Source: Aurantiochytrium sp. KH105 (lineage: Eukaryota; Sar; Bigyra; Thraustochytrida; Thraustochytriidae). Taken from it: DNA of 64,000 nt. Position 1 is the stretch's first letter. Every line of letters begins with the position of its first letter. Shown one piece after another: positions 38,872 to 49,610 of the stretch. Below the pieces are notes generated by a model that was given only the letters and a program-made list of their open reading frames with translations, was not told the origin of the DNA and ran no database searches. Made by a program: the position numbers and the translations under genes. The stretch covers positions 93,492-157,491 of the forward strand of contig BGKB01000165.1 of the NCBI GenBank assembly GCA_003116975.1, given 5' to 3'.

Positions 38872-40129
38872 CCTTTCTTCTTGCTCGCGCGTGCGTTTGT
38901 GCCTTGGCCTTTCTTCGCTTTGCTTCGCAGCCGGTCCAGACCGCGCGCGTGTCTGTTGGCGCCTTCTGCCGCTGCTCCCCGGCGGCTGCGGCGGGCGGGC
39001 TTCGGCGTCCCCTCGCCTCCCTCGCTCCCTCGCGCGCGGGCGCTGCCGGCGGACGTTCGCTCGCTCGCTCGCTCTGCGTGCGGGACTGCAGGCTGCCTGC
39101 TGCTGCGCGCGATTGAGAATTGGATCATTCTTCTTTCTTTCTTTCCTTCTGCTCCCCTTTTTCTCTCACCAGGGTCGTAAAAAGCAAACATGGTCCGGAG
39201 AGCAATCCGCAAGAGGAGACTGACAGGAGGTGGGCGACACCGGCGGAACCGCCTTAACGGCGCCCCGCGGCGAGCAGGGGCCGCGGCGGCGGCGAGAGGG
39301 GGCCCAGCCGGGAGGACCAGGGGCGGCCCGCCTTAACCTGTCCGGCCAGGGCCAAGATCAGAGGGATGGACCGCGCTCGCCTCCCCTGCCTGGCTGGCTG
39401 GTGTCGCGTGTGCACCCTCTGCTCTGTCCGCACAGCAGCAGCAGCAGCAGCTGGCAGCTGGCCGCGAGCGCGTCTGGGAGCGGGGGCCGGCGCCGCGCCG
39501 CGCGCAAGAGTCCGCGCGCGCGGCCCGAGGCGGCGGTCTCCGTCGCGCTGCCGGCGCCGGCTTCGGTCCCTCCCGCGGCGAGGAGGCGGTGTGCCTGCCT
39601 GCATGCATGCACGCGGCGAGCCCTGCCTGCGCGCGCGGCGGGCGATAAGGCGATGCGGTGCGTGCAAGCGGGGAACTTCGCAGGGAGGAAGGCAGTGCGG
39701 CAGCTCGGCGGCAGAGGCGGAACGGAGCGAGGCCCGAGCACCCGAGGCGCGCGGGCGCGGCAGGGCGGCAGCGGGCGGGCGAGCGCGCGAGCGAGCGGGC
39801 GGGCGAGCGTGCCGGCTCGAGGGCGAGAGAAGGCCGGCGCCGGGCGCGACTGACGCAGGTACGGACGGCGCGAAAGCGCGCGGGACGAGGACACGCACGC
39901 GCCGCCGGAGAGCAGCGACGCGAGCGGGCCGTCGGGGAGGGAGACCGCGGCGGTGCGCGGAGGGCGGAGGCCAGCGCCCGCGTGGAGAGCGGCCTCGCCT
40001 CGCCTCGCCTCGCCTCGCCTCGCCCCGCCTCGCCTCGCCTTGCGTCGCCGGCAGACGGGCAAAGACCCTTGGAGTGGACGAGCACACGAAACTGTCCACT
40101 TTGCCAACCCCATTGGCAGAAGAACCAAG
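38872..40129. promoter_or_regulatory. Divergent intergenic stretch, HMGCL / TPR-VHP
   Basis: 1.26 kb, very GC-rich, with a CT-rich run ending CACCAG near 39131-39171, a CAG run near 39436-39450 and CGCCT repeats just before the TPR-VHP gene. Long open frames here are Arg/Ala filler and were not called. Confidence 0.45.
39996..40040 (+). repeat. (CGCCT)9 pentanucleotide repeat, one mismatch
   Basis: Nine copies of CGCCT with one CGCCC, about 90 bp before the TPR-VHP start, likely in its 5'UTR. Confidence 0.93.
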
Positions 40130-41413
40130 ATGGCCGGGAGCATCGAGAACGCGAAACAGGCGTTCATCAGCAGAGACTTCAAGGGCGCGATCGCGTACTA
40201 TGAGCGCGCGATCAAAGAGCTGCCCGAAGACCAGTTGCATGTTGCGTTGTCCAACAAGGGCGCAGCGCTCATGAACACGGGCCACACCAAAGAAGCGATC
40301 AAGTGCTTTCGCTTGGCGCTCGAAAACAAGGCAGATCATTACGAAAGCCTTCACAACATGGGTGTCGCGTTCACGGCAGACAAGAAATACAAGAAAGCGC
40401 TTGATTGCTTTGAAAAAACCATCGAAGACGCACCGTTCTTTTATGCGGCGCATTGCGGTAAGAGCGAGGTACTCGCGTCCCTGGGCCGCTTTGAGGAGGC
40501 TGCCGCCGCGGCCAAAGCGGGTATTCAGGAGGACAACGAGCAGCCCATCGCATATGCAGATCTGGCGTACGCGTACCTCAAGTTACGCCGCTTCGAGGCG
40601 GCGGTGGAAAACTACGAGCGGGCAATCGCACTCAAGGATCGGTCACCTGAAACGGCACGATTGTACGCGTTGGCGCTCTCGGAGCTCGCGCTTTCCCACC
40701 AAAAAAAGAACGACGTGAAACGTGCGCTCGACCTTTATGAGCGGTCCGTAGAAAAGCATGAGACGCCTCTGTCGCTACACAATCTCGGTGTGCTGCATCT
40801 GCGGCTGCGGCAGCCGTCCAAGGCCAAGACATGCTTTAGCAGGGCGCTAAAGCGTGATCCGGATTTCTTCGAGTCGAATGCTGCGCTCGGCGTTCTGCAC
40901 GCGCGAGAGGCGCGCTACGACCACGCGCTGCCCTACTTGCGCCGCGCCTACGACGCGGACCCCCAAAACACGGAGAATCTGTACAATTTGGGCATCGTGT
41001 ACATGAAGGAGGGCAAGCGCTCCGATGCGCAACGGGCCTTTAAAGTGCTGATTAAGCTAGACCCTAGCAACCAGGATGCAAGCACGGCCCTCAAGCTCTT
41101 GAAAAAGTCCCAGTCTTCGTCACCTTCATCGGCAGTCTCGAGCCCCTCGGCGTACGGAACGACAGGCTCGACGCACTCGCGGACGCGCTCGCAGCGGAGC
41201 TCGAGCGCCAAGCCTCGACGTAGCAAGCGTAAGACGTACACTGTTGAGGAGCTTTTGGCGAATCCGCCGCCACCTGGTGTGGAACCAAAATTCCGCGAGT
41301 ATTACCTAAGCGAGGAGGATTTCATGAACATCTTTGGCATCAGCATTGAAGATTACAACAAGCTAAAGGACTGGGAGCGCGAGATACGCAAAAAGGAAAC
41401 AAATTTTTTCTAA
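40130..41413 (+). CDS. TPR array with C-terminal villin headpiece domain
   Basis: 427 aa from the ATG at 40130 (MAGSIENAKQAF), preceded by CCAAG. Residues 1-325 form a run of about nine TPR units, for example AIAYYERAIKELPED, ALDCFEKTIEDAP and SLHNLGVLHLRLRQPSKA, and look cytosolic. A Ser/Thr/Arg linker (about 330-365) leads to a C-terminal villin headpiece (about 368-427): YTVEELLANPPPPGVEPKF, YLSEEDFMNIFGIS, then a final helix ending KKETNFF, matching the family's YLSDEDF and C-terminal KKEKGLF positions. Headpieces bind F-actin in villin, dematin and supervillin. Joining one to a TPR scaffold suggests an actin-tethered adaptor, which is inferred. I know of no standard family with this layout. 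Confidence 0.88.
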   Translation: MAGSIENAKQAFISRDFKGAIAYYERAIKELPEDQLHVALSNKGAALMNTGHTKEAIKCFRLALENKADHYESLHNMGVAFTADKKYKKALDCFEKTIEDAPFFYAAHCGKSEVLASLGRFEEAAAAAKAGIQEDNEQPIAYADLAYAYLKLRRFEAAVENYERAIALKDRSPETARLYALALSELALSHQKKNDVKRALDLYERSVEKHETPLSLHNLGVLHLRLRQPSKAKTCFSRALKRDPDFFESNAALGVLHAREARYDHALPYLRRAYDADPQNTENLYNLGIVYMKEGKRSDAQRAFKVLIKLDPSNQDASTALKLLKKSQSSSPSSAVSSPSAYGTTGSTHSRTRSQRSSSAKPRRSKRKTYTVEELLANPPPPGVEPKFREYYLSEEDFMNIFGISIEDYNKLKDWEREIRKKETNFF

Positions 41414-41657
41414 AGTGCGAAGGGAGAAGAGACCGATAGAACGAAGATCAGCCTCAGAGGCGAAACATGATAAGATAGCTTACTCTTTTCTTTTCTTTTC
41501 TTTTTAAAGTTCTTTTGGACATCCTTTTGCCTTGATAATGGCACCTTGGTGTTCGCTCTTGTAACGTCTGCGCCGTCCTCCCGACGAGGTTGTTTTCCTC
41601 TTCTTTGCGGCAAGTTCCTCCTCAAACGTTGTTGGAGTGATTCTGTTTGCAAAGCGT

Positions 41658-41840
41658 GCCGGCGAGAGCTCAAAACCAGGACCTTGGCCTACTCATCGTC
41701 TTCACATGGAAAGCGAATAAACTTGCGAGGTTCTTCATCCTTTTGCCGGCGAGAACTCAAGAAAGATTGTTAGCACCTTGGCCTACGTACCACCTTTACA
41801 TGCTGGAGAGGAAAGCGAATAAACTTGCGAGGCTCCTTAT
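41658..41840 (+). repeat. Imperfect tandem duplication downstream of TPR-VHP gene
   Basis: GCCGGCGAGA-CTCAA (41658 and 41745), CACCTTGGCCTAC or CCTTGGCCTAC (near 41681 and 41775) and GAAAGCGAATAAACTTGCGA (41708 and 41811) recur in the same order, giving two diverged copies of about 90-100 bp. Confidence 0.85.
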
Positions 41841-44479
41841 CTTGCAAAGGGAACGCGCGTCTATTGTCCAAGAGTAGAGCAAGAAACAAGTGTTTTCAAA
41901 TAAGATAAACATTGCTCGATCACAACATTTTCACGCGTCAGAGAAGAAGCCGGAACATCTTTACCAAATGATCTTGCGAGCGTCCTTTTCCATGCAAAGC
42001 AAATTCTCGACTACCATTTAAATGTGGGACCAGAAACAAACGATTCTTTCGTCGTGCTTGCGCTGTAGGCAGGCATCAGAGAGGCTCGATCCGCAGGAGC
42101 CTGTCCTTGGCGTGCCAGATCTATGCATAGTACGAGCATGAGCTGGTCGTACATATAACAGAAATCACCCTTGGTCTGGTCAAGATCTTCGGAGACTCTT
42201 TATTCTCCGGTTCGGTTGGGGCAAATTGGCCTACGAAATGGGAGGGGCGAAGGAGAATGAAAAAAACTTCTTGGCTCCGCGAATGTCCCCTTCAACGATA
42301 AAAACGAATAAACAAGAAAAGAGGCGAGAACGAAAAGGGAACTAAAAGTATGAGATGGGAGGGACAGCGCGTCACATCGCGCCATATCACATCACGGCAC
42401 GGCACGACGCATGCAGCGGCCATCGATCGCAACGTCTAGCAAGTATGTTGCTGTAACTTTAAATGCATAATAAAAGGTTGAACAAGGGGGTGAAAAGGAA
42501 TTTACAGTGGGGCTTGGCTGTCCTGTTGCTTAATTTGATGCGCGCGCCCCGTCGCGTTGGCCTGTTTGGCCATTGGCCGCAAGAAAACCCGACCAGGACT
42601 CACGAAAGGCGTTGTATCAACCCCAGATGTCGCGACGAGCAACAGCAGAGCGTTGGATCAAAGTTGGGGAGCAGCCTCCAATCATGACTGAAAGCGACTC
42701 TGCGGACCAGCAACCGAGAACTGCAACTTTGAATTGTCCTTTCCGACACAAGTGCAAGCGAGGTGCAGCCCAAGGTTCGCATGAAACACCTTTCGACGAG
42801 CGATGAGTCAGCGACTTTCCTTGTGCGACACCTCGTTCCACCAACCGACCTGTAGGCCAACGTTTTAGCCACCCACCAAAACTAGGCAAGACTGGTCGAA
42901 GTGGCTAGTACCGGGCGTGTTTGAAGGCTCTCCTGGCCTCGAATGTACGTTCTGAAGTAAGTCAGTCCCCTGCGGTCCGGCCAAGAGTGTGTGGTTTTGG
43001 ACGCACGCAAGGGGGGGATTATATTTCCGAGAAAGAGCGTTGAGGACATTTTCTTTGAGGCTTGCGCGTAAAGCCAGAGAATGAACAAGTTGAGCGCGTG
43101 GGCGCCACGCTACGTACGGGGCGAGACGAATTTGTACGTGCGCCGGTTTCTGGCAACTCGCTTCGCCGTCTTCCACTCCCCGGCAGGTCCTCTGGGGTGT
43201 GTGAGTCGGAAGCTCGCCAGGTCGCTTGGTCGGTGGCTGCTGCTACCCTATGCCTATACCTTGCAATCAAGCGAAACATCGCTCTTGAGCCAGGAAAATT
43301 GTCCTTGGGGATCGATCCAGCATACATCGAGAGCAAGGCTTGGCTCGTTGTGCTTGTGAAGGGGCTGCACATTGTCCGGGCCGCGTTTTCATCAAGTCCG
43401 GTTGTTAGTAATGCACAAACGAAAAAGATTCGACACGGCACGGTGGGTTACTCGAAGGAAGCATCGCTGCAGGCTGCTTAACAATTTTATCAGCCAGAGG
43501 CAGGTAGGCAGGCGGGCAGCCAGTCAGTCACCGTGCCCAGCCTCCAGCCAGCCAAAGCCAGCCAGCCAGTCAGTCAGTCAGACTTTTAGCTTGTTGTAAA
43601 GGTGCAGCCAGGGTGCCGACGAATCCGCGAGAAATCGCTTGCAATTGGCCAGCCCGTGTCGGTCGGTGCGTCTCGTTTGCTCTAGTATGGCCGTCACGTC
43701 GCCCAATAGTGTCCGGGCTCTTGGCAGATGTGCGGCGATTTTGGAGAGGTCCGCGCCTGGGCCGCGCGGCTGGCTGGTCGTCCGTCTATTTTTACAATTT
43801 TTCGCCCGCCCGCCCCTGCTCACTCGCCAACCAACTGCAAGCGATGACATCCGTGGCCGAGACGAGCTCTAGTTTTTCGTTTTCTTGATTCGGTCCTTTC
43901 TGGACTTTTCATGGGATTGGCCTGCCGCGTACTCGTCGAGTCGGTCGGGAGGAAGCAGGCGTGCACGTGCGCTGCGAAGGCTTCGTCGTGCACAAGCGGC
44001 AGAAGCGGCACGTGAATGGCCGCGCGAGCACGTGCACCGCGCCCAGATTCGCTTTCTGTGCGATTGGTCGGCGTCCACGGCTGGCTGCTTCCTTATGACG
44101 TGTTGCGTCTCGTTGCATTGCGTTGCGTTGCGTTGAAAGCGACTGCGACTGGCCTTTCACACTTTGTCAATGCTCTCTCTCTCTCTCTGCAGGGCGATGC
44201 ACCCGGTCATCCACCCGTTCCTTGCGAGTAGAGTCTAATCGCGGCGGATGACAGGGACATGCTTTTTCGGCTTCGTGCTGACGCACGAAAACGCATAGCG
44301 GGCGAGGGTGAGCGGCGGGACGGTGGCGATGAATGACTGTCTCGAATCGCCGCACCGCGCCCAGTCGTGCAGTCATTTGTTCATTTTCAATGTCGTGGTT
44401 GCCTCAAATTGTTTGTTTGTTCTCTTGTTATTTTACGTAGATGCGACAGCACGTGCTGCTGGCTGATGACAGGCCGGTC

Positions 44480-44483
<4 letters not shown>

Positions 44484-44541
<58 letters not shown>
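44484..44541 (+). repeat. (GACA)14 tetranucleotide repeat
   Basis: About 14.5 perfect GACA units in non-coding DNA. Confidence 0.95.
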
Positions 44542-44542
<1 letters not shown>

Positions 44543-45763
44543 CCACCGGCTCAGACGGACCCGATTCCATGCTTGCTTACATTTAGCTCGGAATACTTTT
44601 TGGCAGCCTCTGTTGAGGGATGCCTAAACAGGGCAGGGTGGCGCGAACGCACAGGTTGGTTTGGGGGGAGAAAACGAGAATCTTGGAGGGGGGCCTACTG
44701 CACGTCTCTGTGTAAACTGTGCAGCCATACGACTACTGCCCCCTAACAAATTATAAGTTATCTACATACAGTGGTAATCAGAGGACTGCGGGAATAGATC
44801 ACACGGAGTTAAGAGGCTATCGAATCTAGCAAAGGTGAAAGCACACTTTGAGCTAGGAGTGGGTAGCTAGGGTGGCGCACTCGTCAAGACGTGCAGCATG
44901 CCCCGCAAGAGGTAGGGTGCAGAGCTCCCAACAGGCGCGCTCGCTGCGTCCGTGCCGCCAGCGACGCCACCCCACGCGCGCGCCGCATCACCGGCGCCGT
45001 CCCCGACCCGGATTCCCCGCCCTATTCCCGTCCGCGAGAGCCCCGCCGTCCCCGCGCCGGCAGACCGGCCGGTCCCGCCGGAGACGCGAGCCCACGCCGC
45101 GACCGCCTCGCCTCGAAGATGTTTTTTCTTTGAACCTCCTCCTTCCCGATTGCGCCAGTGGCAGTGGCGGGCGGCAGAGGGGGAAGCTGGGCGATCGTGT
45201 CTTTTTCGCAGCGCAAAGACGAGTCTGTCGCAACGTCCCGAGACCGAATCTGCATCCACACCGCGCGCGGCAGCGGCGCGGCCAAGGCGGCGGCGGCCTC
45301 GATGGACGCCCTGCCGCGCAGCTGCAGAAAGAGGCGCGCACGCCCCCGCGGTGCGACGTCCCGGCCCGGGTTGAGCGGGGCGGGCGGCAGTGGCGGCAGC
45401 TGCAGGTCGGCGAGATGCGCGCTGCGGCTGTCCCAGTGGAGACGAGTGCATTGTGTCGGAGTGTGTGTCGGGGCCAAGGGACACGTGAGTGAGAGAGGAG
45501 GAGGAAAAGAATGAAAAAGTAAAGAAAAGGAAAGAAAAGAAAGGAGCGCGGAGCGCAGGCGCGAGGCCGAGGCAAGCAGGCAGGCAGAGCCCGAACGAGC
45601 CGCACGCGCGCCGCGCCGCGCGAGCCTTTGTCGCGCAGAAGCCTGCACCGGGGCGCCCCGGAAAGGAGGGAGTCGAAGCACGAGAGACCCGCCCGCCCGC
45701 CGACCCACCCACCCACCCACCCACTTCACCCCAATCACTCAATCACTCGCTCACCCGTGGACA

Positions 45764-45797
45764 ATGGTCACCCTCGTTCACGTTCACGAGCAACTGC

Positions 45798-45833
<36 letters not shown>

Positions 45834-47035
45834 TGGTGCAGCAGATGCAACAACAACAACAACAACACCAGCAAGAGCTCCTGCCGCAGTATCTGGAGAT
45901 GCTGCTGCTGGGGCGCAGCGATAGCGCAGGCAGCAGCAACAGCAGTAGCAGCGCTAGCGTCGCCAGCGCGACCAGCGCGGGGAGCACCGGCCTCGAGGTC
46001 GGTCCCCTGCCCCCGCCGCATCTATCGAGAGACTTTCTTCTAGGTCTTGGAGTTGGCTTGAGAAGGAGCTCAAGTCTGCAGAGCTTGACCTCGGCGCGAA
46101 GCTTGCAAGACCTGCTCGCATACCCCTCGGCGCCCGGCGCGGCGCCCTCGGTGGCCTCTGCTGCACCATTGGTGTATCCGGCCCCGCAGACCGAGCATCT
46201 TGCGCCTTTGCCTTCGCCAACGTCTTCGCCTGCCAAGCGGAGCCTCGACGAGATGCTCTCGTCGCGGATGTCTACCATGTCCTCGCACAGTGAAGACACT
46301 GCCTCGATTGTCAGCGCGTCGTCGAGCCACAGCACTTCATCACCTCAGATGAGCCCCTTTCCGTCATTCTCCAGCGCTGCTGAGCCCCCTGCGAAACGGG
46401 CGCGCTCCTGCCAGGGAATGAGCTACTTGAGTGCCGACACACGCGAGGCACTCTTGCAGCAGTTTCCTTTTCTCGCCCAGCATCAGGCCAGCGCACCTGC
46501 CCCGGGGGCTTGGAATGCCAAGCAGCCCCAGCAGCAACCAATGCAAAAGTTGCCGCAGCACTTTGACCTCAAGGCGCTCGCCACCCAGGCCGTGCCTCCT
46601 CCCCCAACTTCCCTTGTTTTGCCCCCTGCCGTCCCAGCTGCCAAGCGTCCTAAGCGGGCTGGCAAGCTGTGCTCGGTGGATGGCTGCACGACGCGCGACA
46701 AGGGAGGTGGTCTTTGCGCCAAGCATGGCGGAGGTCGCCCGTGCAAATTCGCTGGCTGCTCCAAGATCGTTGCTGGTCTCCGATTTTGCTCGCAACACGG
46801 TGGCACCCGCAAAAAGCTTTGCTCCATGCCTTCTTGCAACAAGGGCGACCAAGGTGGTGGCTTTTGCGCGGCGCATGGCGGCGGGCGTCGATGCAATGTG
46901 CCTAACTGCCAGCGACGTGATATTGGCAGAGGCCTTTGCTGGACGCACGGAGGTGGTCGCCGCTGCGCTGTTCGGGAATGTCTTCGCTGCCCGACCGTCG
47001 ACGGCTTTTGCAAACTGCACCACGACTCTGCATGA
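45764..47035 (+). CDS. Five-module C-x4-C-x9-C-x2-H repeat protein with poly-Q N-terminus ('WRKY19-like')
   Basis: 423 aa from the ATG at 45764. A poly-Gln segment (about 14-40) is followed by Ser/Ala/Pro-rich low-complexity sequence to about 290, including a KRARS basic patch. Residues 299-421 contain five modules with strict spacing C-x4-C-x9-C-x2-H, the first four followed by GG(G/T): for example CSVDGC...GLCAKHGGG and CNVPNC...GLCWTHGGG. Such Cys/His arrays, often labelled WRKY19-like in oomycete and other stramenopile annotations, are probably zinc-binding. There is no WRKYGQK motif, so the label does not mean a real WRKY domain. A DNA- or RNA-binding role is inferred. Confidence 0.82.
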
Positions 47036-47777
47036 GCAAAGAGCGCGTATTTGCCCCCAACCTCGTTGGGCCGGCCCCTTTTGATTTCTGACAAACAAAC
47101 CTCGCCTCGGCAGTCTTTTGCGCCTGCCACGCCCCCGCACAAATGTACCTGTATTTCCTAGGTTGGCCCTCAATGGGTCGACCCGAGCTGCGGCACAACT
47201 GTCTCATATTCGCAGCTCCCCAATGTAGTAGATTATCGAGTAATTTTTCGTACCACTTCACTACTCTTCAAAACTGAAGATCTTACTCTTGCTCTGATTC
47301 ACTGAGGTCGGCCGTATGCCACTCGTTCACGCAGTGATGGTTTTGTCCTTCCATCATCGAGCAAGACTAGTAGGCCTAACTGTGGCACGAAGGAAACTAG
47401 TTTAGTCTACTAAATAAGGTCTAACAAAAAACGAAACAGGTCTGACGATGGAAAACAGGTCTAACACCGCAAAACAGGTCTAACGAAGGAAAACAGGTCT
47501 AACACTGGAAAAGGCGTAACAGGGAAGAATAAAACTTGATGAAAAGAAAAATTCCATCTTGGAAAGCGTCTCTGTCACCGCAGCAAGCAATCATCACGCA
47601 TGAAGAATAACCAAAAAACTTAAAAAGGGAAAGAATCTATTGCAGTCTGTGGCTGCTTTTTATCTGGGACGCATGGTTTGTGGAAATGATGCGAAGAGGC
47701 GCTGCGCAAATCTTGATGGGACTTGCTGCTACTGTTGTTCGTGATTGTCATTGTTGTTGTTGTCATTGATGACGATT
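47036..47777. other. Convergent intergenic gap with minisatellite
   Basis: 742 bp between the Cys/His-repeat gene and the GNAT-like gene stop codons. Contains the AGGTCTAAC minisatellite. No gene seen. Confidence 0.5.
47417..47520 (+). repeat. Minisatellite, 18-19 bp units around AGGTCTAAC
   Basis: About six units share AAAACAGGTCTAAC followed by a variable 4-6 bases. Units one, two and six are diverged (GGTCTGAC, AGGCGTAAC). Confidence 0.9.
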
Positions 47778-48884
47778 TTATTGCTGGTGCTGGTGCTGGT
47801 GCTGCTGTTGCGCTTGAGCCTGAGCTTGAGCCTGAGCTTGAGCCTGAGCTTGAGCCTTGGCTTGTTCTTGCTGTTTCTGATGCTCGATGTAACGCGTGCG
47901 TGCACGCGTAAAGACTTCCTTTTGCCGAGCGACATTTGCCGGATCCAACGACAGGGCGATTTGCGCACGCTCTGCCTTCTGGATCTCGACGAGATCACGA
48001 CGAACCCGATCCTCGGGAATGTGAGGCAAGGGAAAGTAAAGGTGCACAGTGTTCAGCCGCATCCTGTCCCCATCAAAATAAGATGGATACATCCTGCCCT
48101 TGCGTTGCTGATACTCTTCGTGAGAAAGTACAAAGCGGAATCCCTTGGCGAGCAAGCGGTCCACAAGCGGCAGTGACGACTTTAATGGCACGTGCACCAC
48201 GAGCACGTTCAGGTTCGCCTTGGCGGCAACACTATCGAGATAATACACGAGGCTGTTGAGCATGTACACGGCCGAACCACGCCGGCGTTCCACGTGATTG
48301 GTTTGAAGCGTGCATATGCGATCCAAAACAGCCCACTTGACCCCGTCGTCACCGTTACTAATCCAGAAACGCGAATAGGTCTGTGGAGCGTCACCGACGA
48401 GAACAACGCCGTGCAACGCCTTGTCATCGCGTTCGTCGAACTCAATTTGCGCCGGGATCATCAGCTCGCGGACAAAGACTTTCATGCGCATGAGTTGACT
48501 GAGCTGGTGGAAATAGTGGTATGCAATGGGATCCATGGTCTCCTTGGTGTATATTTTCGTGCGCCGCTCAAAGGGTTTGACCATTTTGGGAACGAGCTGC
48601 GTCAGGTGTGCACAAATTTCCAGGCTCCGGTACCTTTCCTCAAAGCACTTGCGCGACTCCAGATCGGGCAAGGCTGCGATTCGGCGGCTCGCCTTTTCCA
48701 GAAAGGCGAGGGCGCGTTCTCTGCTGCGTTGTCGAACTTCTGTTTCGCATTGTGTCAGAAAGTTTGAGATGGCCGTCTGCTGGACATCGAGAGGCATGGT
48801 AGACACCTTTTTTTCCCATTCGGCAACGGCCTCCTCATGCGCCCGCTGCGCCGAGGACTGGCCTGCCTCCTCCTCCTCGTTCAT
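47778..48884 (-). CDS. GNAT-family acetyltransferase-like protein with AQ-repeat tail
   Basis: 368 aa. An N-terminal helical region (about 1-110) precedes a segment resembling the GNAT fold of ElaA/YjcF-type enzymes: VFVRELMIPAQIEFDERDD then LHGVVLV, a RRRGSAVYMLNSLVYYLD helix at the acetyl-CoA-binding position, LNVLVVHVPLKSSLPLVDRL and LLAKGFRFVLSHEEYQQ, matching the YEKLGF-x-GE-F end of the fold. The classical R-x-x-G-x-G/A pyrophosphate loop is weak (RRRGSA), so activity is uncertain. The tail is AQ and QH repeats from a perfect 12-bp repeat. It diverges from the two-RRM gene. A hypothetical protein with GNAT resemblance is the cautious call. Confidence 0.65.
   Translation of the reverse strand: MNEEEEAGQSSAQRAHEEAVAEWEKKVSTMPLDVQQTAISNFLTQCETEVRQRSRERALAFLEKASRRIAALPDLESRKCFEERYRSLEICAHLTQLVPKMVKPFERRTKIYTKETMDPIAYHYFHQLSQLMRMKVFVRELMIPAQIEFDERDDKALHGVVLVGDAPQTYSRFWISNGDDGVKWAVLDRICTLQTNHVERRRGSAVYMLNSLVYYLDSVAAKANLNVLVVHVPLKSSLPLVDRLLAKGFRFVLSHEEYQQRKGRMYPSYFDGDRMRLNTVHLYFPLPHIPEDRVRRDLVEIQKAERAQIALSLDPANVARQKEVFTRARTRYIEHQKQQEQAKAQAQAQAQAQAQAQAQQQHQHQHQQ
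47812..47857 (-). repeat. 12-bp repeat encoding Ala-Gln tail
   Basis: GCTTGAGCCTGA is repeated 3.8 times without mismatch and encodes alternating Ala and Gln on the minus strand. Confidence 0.93.
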
Positions 48885-49610
48885 GGCGGCGAAGGCCAGG
48901 ATCCAGGTCGTGCGCAGCTGCAGGGAGAGGGGAGAAGGGGTGTAAGACCTTTACGCACGCGCCTAATCCGGGGAGAGGCTCGCAGCGTCGGCTTCTTCTT
49001 TCGCGGATCTCTACGCACGCTAGCTAGAGAAGCAAGCTCTTGCTCCAGCCTCGGGGGAGTGCTCTTACTTGCGCGCAAGCGTGAAGAACAAATCCCTGGG
49101 CGCTTTGCTTTGCTTGCTAGCTCGCTCGCCTGCTTCCTCTGACGATGCAGCGAGGCCCGAGGTCTCGCGGAGGGGAGGTAGAGGATATACAGGTCTCGCG
49201 CGCAAGCAACGCGCCTGCTCGCGGCGGGCAGCAGCGGTCGCGATCCGGGCGCGGCGCGCCTCGCTCCTCCTCGCTCTGTTCTGCTCTGCTCTGCTCTGCT
49301 CTGCTCTGCTCTGCTCTGCTCTGCTCTGCTCTGCTCTTCTTCTGCGTGTTGTACGATCGTTTGGACTAGTATTCGTAGTAGTATGAGGAAGGAGAAGGCG
49401 AGACGCCGGCCCAGCAGATCCCGGCGCAAAAGAGCGCCAAATTATAATTGGGCGCCTGTGCGCGCCGGAATCATGGCGCCGTTTTCGTCCGGACGATGAT
49501 CTTGGGCAAACAAAGTGCAGCGGAGCGGAGCAGAGCAGATTGGTCGCGGTCCTGGCCGCGGAGCGCGGCTGGCGGCAGGCGAGGCGCGAAGGCGGGACGG
49601 GGGGGGGAAG
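48885..49610. promoter_or_regulatory. Divergent intergenic stretch, GNAT-like / two-RRM gene
   Basis: 726 bp between start codons, with (CTGCT)11 at 49281-49335 and a G run just before the RRM gene start. No core promoter motif was recognised. Confidence 0.45.
49281..49335 (+). repeat. (CTGCT)11 pentanucleotide repeat
   Basis: Eleven perfect copies between divergent genes. Non-coding. Confidence 0.96.

Larger units (their letters stand above)
41414..45763. other. 4.3-kb repeat-rich intergenic stretch
   Basis: No supported gene. It holds a local tandem duplication (41658-41840), CAGT/CAGC/GGCA tetramer sequence (43495-43585), a GACA run (44484-44541) and a CCCA run near 45705-45722. A 139-codon frame at 43062-43481 (+) has a mildly protein-like middle (LEPGKLSLGIDPAYIE) but nothing recognisable, and was not called. 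The right end should hold the Cys/His-repeat gene promoter. Confidence 0.45.

Noticed and set aside
39254-40453. 399-codon minus-strand frame opposite the TPR-VHP start
   Set aside because: GC-rich Arg/Ala/Pro filler, and the part overlapping the TPR gene is its shadow.
43062-43481. 139-codon plus-strand frame
   Set aside because: The middle looks mildly protein-like, but there is no domain, no conserved motif and no neighbouring exon evidence, so it was not called.
45764-47035. True WRKY transcription factor
   Set aside because: No WRKYGQK heptad; the Cys/His modules are a different repeat despite the common database label.
47417-47520. CRISPR-like array
   Set aside because: Repeats and spacers are far too short (about 14 and 4-6 bp) and the genome is eukaryotic.
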